Shown here: positions 6,806 through 15,145 of the stretch, one piece after another | How positions within the stretch are numbered: position 1 is the stretch's first letter | How the letters are laid out: the number at the start of each line of letters is the position of its first letter | Source of the DNA: JBKHBQ01 sp046542305 | GTDB taxonomy: Bacteria; Bacteroidota; Bacteroidia; Bacteroidales; 4484-276 | Length of the DNA: 21,017 nt | Direction of reading: 5' to 3' | NCBI GenBank assembly: GCA_046542305.1 | Contig: JBKHBQ010000038.1 | Location: 1-21,017 of the forward strand | Notes under the pieces: model-generated | The model's database searches: none | What the model was told of the DNA's origin: nothing | What the model saw: the letters and a program-made list of their open reading frames with translations, nothing else | Made by a program: the position numbers and the translations under genes

Positions 6806-8401
6806 TTAATATTCCGTCAGTTCACCATTGGGTTTGGCTTTTGTTTTCGGATAATCCAGCGAGTAGTGCAATCCGCGGCTTTCTTTGCGGTTGGCTGCCA
6901 TTTTAATGATCAGATAAGCTACGTTGATCAGGTTACGCAATTCGCAAATGCTGACGGTAAGGATGGACTTTTCGTACAGTTCTTCGGTTTCACGGTAGAT
7001 GATCTCGAGGCGGTCGAATGCACGCTTTAGGCGCAGGTTCGACCTCACGATCCCCACATAACTGCTCATGATCGCCTGCAGATCCTTCAGGCTTTGGGTG
7101 ATGAGGATCATTTCCTCGTTCAACACCGTTCCTTCGGCATTCCAGTCGGGGATGCTTTCCATGATGGAAATATCACCTACCACTTTCATGGCATCAACAG
7201 CCGCCCTGTGCGAAAACACCAGCGACTCGAGCAGGGAATTGGAGGCCAGTCGGTTTGCGCCATGTAATCCCGTAGAAGCACATTCGCCGCTGGCGTACAG
7301 ATGCCTGATGGAACTGCGGCCATATTCATCAACTTTAATTCCCCCGCAGGTATAATGTGCTGCCGGAACCACCGGGATCATATCGCGGGTAATATCGATG
7401 CCGATGCTAAGACATTTTGCATAAATCGTGGGGAAATGGTTAATCAGTTCATTTTTATCCAGATGACGACAATCGAGATATACGTGATCGGCACCGCTGA
7501 GTTTCATTTCGGAGTCGATGGCGCGTGCAACAATATCACGCGGAGCGAGTGATTCGCGTTCATCGTACTTGTGCATGAAGCTTTCGCCCTTTACCGTTTT
7601 CAAAATCGCCCCGAATCCACGCAACGCTTCTGTGATCAGGAATGAGGGTTTTTCTTTCGGGTTGTACAGAGCCGTGGGGTGAAACTGGATAAATTCCATT
7701 CTCTCAACCATTCCCTTGGCACGGTAAACCATGGCAATTCCATCTCCGGTGGCTACTTCAGGATTGGTTGTGGTGGCATAAGCATTTCCGGCCCCGCCGG
7801 TAGCCACCATGGTGGTTTTGGCCAGAATGGTGTGGATTTCGTCGCTTTTCTTATCCAGGACATAAGCCCCGTAGCATTCGATGTTGGTGGTACGGCGCGT
7901 TACATCCACACCCAAGTGGTGCTGGGTAATTATATCGATGGTAAAGAAATCCTCGATCACCTCGATGTCCGGATGTCTTTTTACCTGCTCGAGCAGCACT
8001 TTTTGAATTTCGAGGCCGGTATTGTCCTTATGGTGCAGCACCCGGTATTCCGAATGTCCGCCTTCTTTTCCCAGATCATACCTTCCCGTAGCATCCTTAT
8101 CGAATTGTGCACCCCATTCGATAAGTTCCTTTACGCGATCGGTGGATTCGGTAATGGTGATTCTTACAATGTTGGGATCGTTAAGCTCATCCCCGGCAAT
8201 GAGGGTATCGCGGATATGCTTTTCGTATGTATCGGGTGTGTACATTACGGCAGCAATGCCGCCCTGGGCATACCTTGTGGCCGTGTCGCCTTCCTTCGAT
8301 TTGGTGACGACGCATACCTTGCCTTTGGCAGCTACCTTAAGGGCATAGCTTAGCCCGGCGATCCCCGATCCGATAACAAGAAAGTCGTAGTGTTTTCGCA
8401 T
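6806..8401 (-). CDS. nadB: L-aspartate oxidase NadB
   Basis: FAD enzyme that oxidises L-aspartate to iminoaspartate, the first step of bacterial de novo NAD synthesis; in anaerobes fumarate can replace oxygen as acceptor. The 531-aa length fits the family (540 in E. coli). Visible motifs are the dinucleotide fold VIGSGIAGLSYALKVA (8-23), TRYAQGGIAAV, GGHSEYRVLHHKDNTGLEI, EFIQFHPTAL, RDIVARAID, HYTCGGIKVDEYGR, and ASGECASTGLHGANRLASNS near the isoalloxazine site. These motifs, especially the combination of HYTCGG and GLHGANRLASNS, distinguish it from succinate dehydrogenase SdhA, which carries a covalent-flavin His in a different context. It lies 9 nt downstream of a HIT gene and 5 nt upstream of the TPR-like gene. 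The partner genes nadA and nadC are not in the window. Confidence 0.96.
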   Translation of the reverse strand: MRKHYDFLVIGSGIAGLSYALKVAAKGKVCVVTKSKEGDTATRYAQGGIAAVMYTPDTYEKHIRDTLIAGDELNDPNIVRITITESTDRVKELIEWGAQFDKDATGRYDLGKEGGHSEYRVLHHKDNTGLEIQKVLLEQVKRHPDIEVIEDFFTIDIITQHHLGVDVTRRTTNIECYGAYVLDKKSDEIHTILAKTTMVATGGAGNAYATTTNPEVATGDGIAMVYRAKGMVERMEFIQFHPTALYNPKEKPSFLITEALRGFGAILKTVKGESFMHKYDERESLAPRDIVARAIDSEMKLSGADHVYLDCRHLDKNELINHFPTIYAKCLSIGIDITRDMIPVVPAAHYTCGGIKVDEYGRSSIRHLYASGECASTGLHGANRLASNSLLESLVFSHRAAVDAMKVVGDISIMESIPDWNAEGTVLNEEMILITQSLKDLQAIMSSYVGIVRSNLRLKRAFDRLEIIYRETEELYEKSILTVSICELRNLINVAYLIIKMAANRKESRGLHYSLDYPKTKAKPNGELTEY

Positions 8402-8410
8402 GCTAATTTA

Positions 8411-8809
8411 TTATTCCGGAATATTGTTTCGGATTTGCGCAGCTATTTCGTTGAATTCTTCATGTGTAAATCTAAGTTTCGGTTTACTGAAGTCGATGTC
8501 ATAAATTCCATTAATCGGCACCAGGTGCACATGGGCATGAGGCACTTCAAGGCCAATCACAGCAATTCCTATCCGCTGGCACTCCACCTCCTTTTCGATG
8601 GCAAGTGCCACTTTTTTTGCAAAGGCAAAGAGTCCACTGATATCCTTGTCGCTCAGGTCGAAAATATAATCTGTTTCTTCCTTGGGGACCACCAGGGTAT
8701 GACCTTTTGCCAGCGGGTTAATATCGAGAAAAGCATAGTATCGCTGGTCTTCCGCAATTTTATATGAAGGAATTTCACCTTTCACTATTCTTGTAAATAT
8801 GCTGCTCAT
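8411..8809 (-). CDS. HIT-family nucleotide-binding hydrolase/transferase
   Basis: A 132-residue cytoplasmic member of the histidine-triad family, which hydrolyses purine nucleoside phosphoramidates or dinucleoside polyphosphates. The triad HAHVHL is at residues 91-96, the middle histidines being catalytic. The N-terminal FTRIVKGEIPSYKIAED and AFLDINPLAKGHTLVVPK are typical of the Hint/HinT branch, so nucleoside phosphoramidase activity is more likely than GalT-type transfer. It is the first gene of the operon with nadB, the TPR-like gene and secG (9-nt gap to nadB), with a candidate -7 box 27 nt upstream. Exact substrate cannot be read from the sequence. Confidence 0.93.
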   Translation of the reverse strand: MSSIFTRIVKGEIPSYKIAEDQRYYAFLDINPLAKGHTLVVPKEETDYIFDLSDKDISGLFAFAKKVALAIEKEVECQRIGIAVIGLEVPHAHVHLVPINGIYDIDFSKPKLRFTHEEFNEIAAQIRNNIPE

Positions 8810-8835
8810 AACAGATCGTATTTCGGTTATTCATG

Positions 8836-8843
8836 CAAAATTA
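8836..8843 (-). promoter_or_regulatory. Candidate -7 box for the HIT-nadB-TPR-secG operon
   Basis: TAATTTTG on the minus strand exactly matches the Bacteroidota -7 consensus TANNTTTG and would give a 5' leader of about 20 nt. The expected -33 position falls in the T-run of the greA terminator (TTTT rather than TTTG), so the promoter and terminator nearly overlap. Confidence 0.45.
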
Positions 8844-8855
8844 ACAATTCCCTGC

Positions 8856-8899
8856 AAAAAAAAATTGCTAAACGAATACTGTGATCATTTAGCAATTTT
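8856..8899 (-). terminator. Rho-independent terminator of greA
   Basis: A perfect 12-bp stem (arms 8861-8872 and 8888-8899, AAAATTGCTAAA and its complement) around a 15-nt loop, followed on the minus strand by a T-run covering 8864-8856. It lies 25 nt after the greA stop. Confidence 0.85.
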
Positions 8900-8924
8900 C
8901 AGTTTTTAACCGATGCTTCTGATG

Positions 8925-9398
8925 CTATCGCGAAATATCGATGATTTCGAAAGGAATTTTTCCGGCGGGCACACTAATTTCCACTTTATCGCCTATCTCT
9001 TTTCCAAGCAGCCCTTTGGCAATGGGAGAGTTCACGGATATCTTTCCGGCTTTGAGGTCGGCTTCGCTTTCGGGTACGATGGTGTATGCCATGGTGGCAC
9101 CGTTTTTCAGGTTCTTGATCTTAATCTTGGAAAGAATCAACACCTTACTGGTATCAAGCTTCGACTCATCAAGCACCCTGGCATTACGGATCACATCCTG
9201 AAGTTTGGAGATTTTCATCTCAAGCATACCCTGAGCATCTTTGGCTGCATCATATTCTGCATTTTCCGAGAGATCACCCTTATCGCGTGCCTCGGCAATT
9301 TGTCGTGAGATGGCGGGACGCTCAACTGTTATCAACTGATGCAGCTCCTGCTTGAGCCTCTTCAATCCTTCTTCGCTGTAATAAGTAACTCCTGCCAT
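8925..9398 (-). CDS. greA: Transcription elongation factor GreA
   Basis: Rescues backtracked RNA polymerase by stimulating cleavage of the nascent transcript through the secondary channel. The protein is the standard length (157 aa). The N-terminal coiled coil (about 8-75) carries the acidic tip DLSENAEYDAAK (42-53), whose Asp and Glu position the catalytic Mg2+, and the C-terminal FKBP-like domain has SPIAKGLLGKEIGDKVEI. The start MAGVTYYSEEGLKRL is typical of the family. It appears monocistronic: a promoter lies about 90 nt upstream and a strong terminator follows. GreA rather than GreB or Rnk is supported by the intact coiled coil and the tip sequence. Confidence 0.97.
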   Translation of the reverse strand: MAGVTYYSEEGLKRLKQELHQLITVERPAISRQIAEARDKGDLSENAEYDAAKDAQGMLEMKISKLQDVIRNARVLDESKLDTSKVLILSKIKIKNLKNGATMAYTIVPESEADLKAGKISVNSPIAKGLLGKEIGDKVEISVPAGKIPFEIIDISR

Positions 9399-9440
9399 AA
9401 TTATAAATTTTTAAGCTTTTAAGTAATGGTTTTATAATAG

Positions 9441-9472
9441 AATGAGACCCTTTTTCGCAAAAGGGCCTCATT
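9441..9472 (-). terminator. Hairpin between the PorV-like gene and greA
   Basis: On the minus strand AATGAGGCCCTTTT-GCGA-AAAAGGGTCTCATT forms a 14-bp stem with one G-U pair; on the plus strand that pair becomes an A-C mismatch, so the structure favours minus-strand RNA. There is no T-run after it. It either ends the outer-membrane operon (49 nt after its stop) or sits at the very 5' end of the greA mRNA, because the candidate greA start site is only a few nt upstream. Confidence 0.65.
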
Positions 9473-9483
9473 GAAAATAATTA

Positions 9484-9515
9484 CAAAGATAAATAAATCC
9501 TGCGCGTTTTGCAAT
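9484..9515 (-). promoter_or_regulatory. Candidate Bacteroidota promoter for greA
   Basis: On the minus strand ATTG (9515-9512), a 20-nt spacer, then TATCTTTG (9491-9484), an exact match to the -7 consensus TANNTTTG with a 3/4 match at -33. The start site would be near 9477, giving a leader of about 80 nt that begins with the 9441-9472 hairpin. Confidence 0.6.
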
Positions 9516-9521
9516 ATCTAT

Positions 9522-10589
9522 TTACAAGCCGATGCGTGCGCCAATGGTGTGTACGCCATCGAATGGATCAGTCGAACGGTATGAATAATCAACCGAGAAG
9601 TTGGAACCTTTTTCCTTGTTCAACGGAATTTGCACGGTAAAACCTGCACTTGGTCCGGTATACCAGGTAGTGCGGTCGGCATCAGATGTGATGCCGTCTT
9701 CATAAGTGTATCCGGCACGAAGCATCAGGTAGTCTTTCAATGAGAATTCACCACCAATGATAAACTGGTCTTTGGTGAAAGAATTCGACACGAAAGTACC
9801 TGCCAGGGTGAACCTGCTTTCTCCAAAGAGGAAATCATAGGCACCGCCTATCATAAGGCTGGTGGGCAATTCAAAGTCAGACACCCGCTGTTCGAAAGTG
9901 GGCGAAGTTTCTGAGAATTGCGAGTAGAATCCCCTGAAAGACAGACCATCTCCCTTGAAACGCATTGGCGGTCCCACATTCTTGAGGGAGATACCGAATT
10001 TGATATTTTCCATTTCACCTGTCACATACTGGATACCCGCATCGATGGCAATGCCCTGAGCACTGATATCGGCGATGGATTCCGAGATGATCTTCAGGTT
10101 GAAACCACCGTAGATGCTATTCGAGAATGCTTTCGAGTACCCGATGTTGATGTTCATCAGGTTTGGCGAAAATATACCGATACTGGCATCTGTAGGATCG
10201 GGATTATTGATGGTGGTAATGGGGATATCTCCAAAATTCATCGACATAATGGCGATGGAGAATGCACCGGCATCACCTACCCGTTGGGAAAGCCCGAAGT
10301 TCATGATGGTAACATCCGCCCCCTTAAGGTATTCGGTATGCGAAAAGATCAGCTCAGTATTCTGCGTGAAAGCGGTACCGGCAATGTTGGTAAAAACCGA
10401 CTCGAGTCCACGTGTGCAGGCAACATTGGCCCCACCCCAGCCCGAGCTACGGGCCCAGGGATTGATTAATAGCTCCGAGGCGCCGGCCTGACCTGAACGG
10501 TCCTTGTTACCTGCCGACAGATCGGTGCCGGGGAGTATTAACAATCCTGCTACGAAAATTGCGACGATGTATCTATAAATGTTTTTCAT
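9522..10589 (-). CDS. PorV/PorQ-family outer-membrane beta-barrel protein
   Basis: Predicted outer-membrane barrel of the PorV/PorQ (UPF0164-like) family. PorV is the T9SS shuttle that carries substrates from the translocon to the attachment machinery; paralogues without assigned function are common. From this ATG the protein has 355 residues and begins with a signal peptide (MKNIYRYIVAIFVAGLLILP, cleaved about residue 25). The mature start AGASELLINPWARSSGWGGANVA, read as AGASELLINPWARSS then GWGGANVA, is the family hallmark, followed by alternating strand patterns and a terminal VHTIGARIGL. An upstream in-frame ATG at 10616 adds nine charged residues before the signal peptide and is less likely. 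It is the last gene of a three-gene operon, 47 nt after the giant exported protein. Unlike bona fide PorV it is not beside other por genes here. Confidence 0.85.
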   Translation of the reverse strand: MKNIYRYIVAIFVAGLLILPGTDLSAGNKDRSGQAGASELLINPWARSSGWGGANVACTRGLESVFTNIAGTAFTQNTELIFSHTEYLKGADVTIMNFGLSQRVGDAGAFSIAIMSMNFGDIPITTINNPDPTDASIGIFSPNLMNINIGYSKAFSNSIYGGFNLKIISESIADISAQGIAIDAGIQYVTGEMENIKFGISLKNVGPPMRFKGDGLSFRGFYSQFSETSPTFEQRVSDFELPTSLMIGGAYDFLFGESRFTLAGTFVSNSFTKDQFIIGGEFSLKDYLMLRAGYTYEDGITSDADRTTWYTGPSAGFTVQIPLNKEKGSNFSVDYSYRSTDPFDGVHTIGARIGL

Positions 10590-10636
10590 GCTTTCTGATT
10601 TTTCTTTTTTGATCATAATTTCCGGTCAGTATAGGA

Positions 10637-13600
10637 TTAGAATGTATTCAGGTCGATAGGCCGCATGGCTCCGAACCACTTAATCACTCTTTCGCCGTAA
10701 CGGCCACCGGTTTCCTTCACATGAATCAGGTAAATACCACTGGCAACGGGGATACCTGCAAAGTTCTTCAAATCCCAGTCGATCGAAGTTCTTGCAGTAG
10801 TTTCCTCACCTCTCGTAGAAGAACTGGGGTTGACAATTCCTGTCTTATCCACATTGTATTGGCGGATGAGGGTACCACTGATATTATAGATGGTAACCAC
10901 ACACTGCTCAGGCAGATTTATGATCTTCACACGGGTATCGAGCTGGTTTCGCTCGTATCCGGGCCCGTCGGCATAAGCATAGTACGGGTTAGGCACAACG
11001 TTGATAAGATCGAGATCCGACTGATTGGCTTCTGACGAATAAGCAACAGCTTCCATGCCTGTAGTTTCAAATTCATACATAGGATTGAAGTCATTCAAAT
11101 CCATCGGATTGTCAGGATCAAGTCCTTTGGAATAATAGCGCTGATACGGCTTAGCTAATCTGATCTTTACAGTAGCGTCATTTCCTTCGGGCAGCCATAC
11201 CGAATCGTTGGCGGCCAAAGGAATGTGTACATAAACACAACTTTTGTAAACTGCGGGCAGAATTATTGTTTCCAGGGGAAGCGAATCCTGGCTGATGTTC
11301 AGCGCATGGTACAATTTTGCACCGGCATCATAAGGTGGATATGATATTTCACCATAATTAATCCCCGAGCCATATTGAATGGTTGTGTGATCCATAATAT
11401 ACAGATAGTGCATTCCACCGAAAATCGGCGTAAAGTTGTTTTCATTTAGAAGGTTGGTGGTGGGATTAAACTGCATATCCCGACCGTTTTCGCCTACCAG
11501 CCATGAATTTTCGGAGAACATTACATTGAGGCGCTCACCGGTTTCAACATTGATAACATATCCAGGGAACCAGCCCATCCCTACGGGTGAAATGTAAGCC
11601 GGATCTTCGGGATTCATGCTTGCAGGAGCATTCGGATCAGCAAAGTTACCATCCTTATCAACCGATGGTGATTTGCGGGTGGTGTATTGTGTAGCATGAC
11701 CTTCTGCAAGCAGCGGATCAGGACACATTTCAATCACCGGGCACCGTGTCCACAGAGACTTGTCGCTGGTAAACACCACATTCACACTCGGAATATGCGC
11801 AAGGGTAAGCGGCTGCTTGGCAGTACCACCGTTCGGCGCCGGACCATGTCCATAGTCCATGTTTAGGTGAGTGGCAACAAGCGGATAGGGTGTCCATGTA
11901 CCACCGGAGATTTCCTCACCAAACACTGTTTGGGGTTGAGATATAATCCTTTCATAGTACTGATTTGGATCCAGGGGATTATCACTCGACATATCCCAAT
12001 CGTTGTAGGGACTATTTCCATCTTTGTAAACACCTGACCGAATCCAGTTGAGCGGGCTGCTGGGTACATCAACATCAGGGACACCCGAAAGCCATCGCTG
12101 TGAACTATCCTGATAGGTGAGTGAAGAAACGATTAGTCCGTTCTTTACCGATGCACTGTCACCGGGGAATGGAATTTGTTCGACCAAAAGTGAAATACCC
12201 AGTTCGGGGATCACCTGTTCGTTACGAATATCCATTGTAGTATCGGAGGTCCACACATTACCGCTTTCATCTTTCAGCCGCCATTTTCCGCGATTGAAAT
12301 TAACAGAATCGTAAATGGTATCCGTTTCTGAAACTGTATAAGGAATCTCAGTGTTGAACATTTCCAGTGTGAACTTTCCGCCTTGTACGTTCAACGGATC
12401 CACTACCTTGATCTTAACAGGACCATAGCCCTGCTGGTAAGTTGGGTAATACGCAATGGGATAATCGGGATTACCAAATTCGATCAGCGGCTTGAGTTGT
12501 TCTTCAACCATCACCCCTCCATAAGGTTTTGTAAGGAAAGATTCGTAGCTGATCGGTGGCTTGGACAGTATTTCATCAATGCTTTCTTCGGTCATCCGAA
12601 GTTCCACACCACCATTGCCATGGCCCTGCAGACGTGTAATGGGGAATCCATCACCATAGCTTGAATTCATCACAGTTCCGTTAACAGTTTTGTGCGGAAT
12701 GGCTGTATAAACTTTAATGTTCTTACGGCCCGCAAGGTAAGGCTCTTTCTGGCCAAGCAATCCGAATTCAACACCAGCTTCCTGCGAATAGGGGAAGAAT
12801 TCGTTGTAGGCATATGCCAGTGCCAGGTAATAATATTGCTTATTGTTTACCAACTTGGGATCTTTATCCGCAAAGGCATCATTTTTTATTTCGAATGTAT
12901 GAACAATGCCTTCATCACCACCTTCAACCTCAACAACCGGTACGTTGGCACCAATGGATTGATCGAAGTAGTAATTCACCAGTTTGGTAATACCGTTTTT
13001 CTTGTCGAATTGTGCCACAAGACGGGCGAGGTCAGGATCGTGAATACTTTCCACAGATACATCCGGGCTGCGAAGTTGGAAAATCTGATAACCTTCGAAG
13101 AAGTAGGTTTTCAGCGAATCCCTTTCAGCCGGAGTTTGGGGAGGATTATTCAAAATAGAATCGTTGAATTCGATGTTGGGATCGAGTTCGGCATATGATT
13201 CATTAAAGTTGTTGGATCCTCTTCTGTTGGAGATGAAAACTACAAGCTTTCTGTCCATTTCCAGGAAAGTCAAATCCGGAGCATTTGGTCCATCGAGTAC
13301 TTTAAAGCAGTTGTCGAAAAGCGCCTGGCACTTATCATCCACAACACGCAAAAAGAGCACTGATGCCCATGCACCACCCGAACCGGCCCTTGCCCACGGA
13401 ATACCCACGGTAATATAGTTAACCGCACCCGGAAGCAGGGTAAAGGGACCGGCAGACTGCATAAAGCGGCGGTCACCAGGCTGGTTATCCTCAGTTTCCT
13501 CAGTCCAGTATTTACCGTTCTGGTTAAAGCCATCGTTGGGGAGTTCCCCACGGGTTGCCCAGTTACACGGGTCGGTATCGCCAGGGAACATGAAATCGGT

Positions 13601-15094
13601 TACTGGGCCCACGGCACCATCATCGGCCTCGTGTGCTGTACCACCATAAAGCATTTTGGTATTATCTTTCCAGATACCGCGCAAATAGTTGTAGTATTCG
13701 GGGGCATCCTGCGGGTCCGTTGTACTCGGATTGGGCGAAGTATTGTTGTGATAAACAAACCTTCTCATTCCGAAACGCTCATTATCCTCAATACCGTCAC
13801 CAAAGTTCACGCCGTTAATGGCTTCCCACCTTACCTTAAAGATGCCGCTCTTTTCGTTGTTCTCACCATAGGTCATAAAAGTTTCTGTTCCATTCAAACC
13901 TACGATACTACAATCGCCGAAGAAAGACGGGCCGTCGATGCCATCTCCTTTATATGAAGGGTTATCAGAATTATCAGGATCCATGTACGGTCCCTGGAAG
14001 AAGTCAACACCGATAGCGGGCGGCTGCTCACCATAAGCTTCAACCTCACCCGAACCGTCAATCGATACACCGTTGTAACAATATCCAAGACCACGTTCAA
14101 CATCACAACCTACATAATCATCATATGCGTAACCCAAATCGGTATCCACCCACTGGCTAAAATAGGTATTGGTCAGCTCGAAGGTAGAACGGTTTATGAT
14201 TTCGTAGCTATAAAAGGTCATATTGTTGATCTCGTCGTTGGTGGCAAAACCGAAGGCCTGCGCTCTGATCTCCATACCGACGGCAGCACCACCGGTTTCG
14301 GTGTGAACATTACCTTTATCATTGAATACCCACCACAGGGTTTCATCACCTTTAATCACCTGGTCGGCAAGAATTCCATACTTCCAGTTATCCGGATCGT
14401 CGGGATGGTAATATTGTGCATCCATGGTTGGCGTTTGCGATTTACACAGGCTGTTGTCGATATCGTAGTAGGGATAGTCGCCCTGGGTAGGATCATAGTT
14501 TCCGTCGCCGTCATTGTCGTAAAAAGGCGCGAGGTAGTAACTCTGACCTTTTGCCTCATCACCGTGGGCAGGCCAGTTAAGGATTTCCTCCGGGATAGTA
14601 TAGTTGGGGAATTCCGCAGAACGATCGGGGCTGTTCCACCATGCCAGATATTCATCTACCTGTGCACGGGTAATCTGGAAAAGCTTATCATATTGTGCGC
14701 AGGTTTCCTCATCAACAGATGCGTCGGCCAGTGAAAGTGGCCCGGGCCAGTAGTCGATACCCACCTGACGATACCTCTGTGCGGCAAGCTTCAATTGTCC
14801 GTTGACGTCGAGACCACCGATCCAGAGTGAAGCGGAAAACATGGAGGTTTTTTGTGTGTTAGCGGGCACATAGTACTCAGCCCTGTCGAAGTTCCACCAC
14901 ATATCACCGCCAGTATTGATACGCGCACGGATGTTGTTCACTTCAAGAAATGCGAATGAAGCACCTGCCGAACATCCCGCAGCACTTGCCTTAAGCTTTT
15001 TGGTTTTTTCGATGCGCTGTTCCTCTGCATAGCTTCCCTGAACTATGAATAACAATCCAGCGAGAACCAGCAGTGTTCGTAATATGTTCTTCAT
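10637..15094 (-). CDS. Giant exported protein with T9SS-like C-terminal region
   Basis: About 1485 residues from the ATG at 15094 (a second ATG at 15103 adds three residues). A signal peptide is clear (MKNILRTLLVLAGLLFIVQG, then SYAEE). The N-terminal domain contains GGDMWWNFDRAEYYVP, SASLWIGGLDVNGQLKLAA and YRQVGIDYWPGPL, recurring features of large Bacteroidota surface proteins of unknown function. An Asp-rich DNDGDGNYDP segment (residues near 200) resembles a calcium-binding loop. Further on are DDYVGCDVERGLGYCYN and a fibronectin-like stretch. The last 100 residues form a FlgD/T9SS-sorting-like Ig domain (VVTIYNISGTLIRQY, IPVASGIYLIHVKE), but continue to ERVIKWFGAMRPIDLNTF instead of ending at the usual short Lys-rich strand. 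It lies 51 nt after the TonB receptor and just before the PorV-like gene, suggesting export by or surface assembly with these neighbours. No catalytic motif was recognised. Confidence 0.82.
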   Translation of the reverse strand: MKNILRTLLVLAGLLFIVQGSYAEEQRIEKTKKLKASAAGCSAGASFAFLEVNNIRARINTGGDMWWNFDRAEYYVPANTQKTSMFSASLWIGGLDVNGQLKLAAQRYRQVGIDYWPGPLSLADASVDEETCAQYDKLFQITRAQVDEYLAWWNSPDRSAEFPNYTIPEEILNWPAHGDEAKGQSYYLAPFYDNDGDGNYDPTQGDYPYYDIDNSLCKSQTPTMDAQYYHPDDPDNWKYGILADQVIKGDETLWWVFNDKGNVHTETGGAAVGMEIRAQAFGFATNDEINNMTFYSYEIINRSTFELTNTYFSQWVDTDLGYAYDDYVGCDVERGLGYCYNGVSIDGSGEVEAYGEQPPAIGVDFFQGPYMDPDNSDNPSYKGDGIDGPSFFGDCSIVGLNGTETFMTYGENNEKSGIFKVRWEAINGVNFGDGIEDNERFGMRRFVYHNNTSPNPSTTDPQDAPEYYNYLRGIWKDNTKMLYGGTAHEADDGAVGPVTDFMFPGDTDPCNWATRGELPNDGFNQNGKYWTEETEDNQPGDRRFMQSAGPFTLLPGAVNYITVGIPWARAGSGGAWASVLFLRVVDDKCQALFDNCFKVLDGPNAPDLTFLEMDRKLVVFISNRRGSNNFNESYAELDPNIEFNDSILNNPPQTPAERDSLKTYFFEGYQIFQLRSPDVSVESIHDPDLARLVAQFDKKNGITKLVNYYFDQSIGANVPVVEVEGGDEGIVHTFEIKNDAFADKDPKLVNNKQYYYLALAYAYNEFFPYSQEAGVEFGLLGQKEPYLAGRKNIKVYTAIPHKTVNGTVMNSSYGDGFPITRLQGHGNGGVELRMTEESIDEILSKPPISYESFLTKPYGGVMVEEQLKPLIEFGNPDYPIAYYPTYQQGYGPVKIKVVDPLNVQGGKFTLEMFNTEIPYTVSETDTIYDSVNFNRGKWRLKDESGNVWTSDTTMDIRNEQVIPELGISLLVEQIPFPGDSASVKNGLIVSSLTYQDSSQRWLSGVPDVDVPSSPLNWIRSGVYKDGNSPYNDWDMSSDNPLDPNQYYERIISQPQTVFGEEISGGTWTPYPLVATHLNMDYGHGPAPNGGTAKQPLTLAHIPSVNVVFTSDKSLWTRCPVIEMCPDPLLAEGHATQYTTRKSPSVDKDGNFADPNAPASMNPEDPAYISPVGMGWFPGYVINVETGERLNVMFSENSWLVGENGRDMQFNPTTNLLNENNFTPIFGGMHYLYIMDHTTIQYGSGINYGEISYPPYDAGAKLYHALNISQDSLPLETIILPAVYKSCVYVHIPLAANDSVWLPEGNDATVKIRLAKPYQRYYSKGLDPDNPMDLNDFNPMYEFETTGMEAVAYSSEANQSDLDLINVVPNPYYAYADGPGYERNQLDTRVKIINLPEQCVVTIYNISGTLIRQYNVDKTGIVNPSSSTRGEETTARTSIDWDLKNFAGIPVASGIYLIHVKETGGRYGERVIKWFGAMRPIDLNTF

Positions 15095-15145
15095 GTTTAT
15101 CATAATTTTATTTTTTCCTGTTTTAGTGTCGATAGCGAATTTGGG

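Noticed and set aside
7679..8353. Plus-strand open frame of 224 codons over nadB
   Set aside because: Antisense shadow of conserved NadB codons, with no motif of its own.
14960..14990. Lipobox in the giant exported protein (AAGC near residue 40)
   Set aside because: The Cys lies well after the signal-peptide hydrophobic core and a charged stretch, so signal peptidase I processing is more likely.
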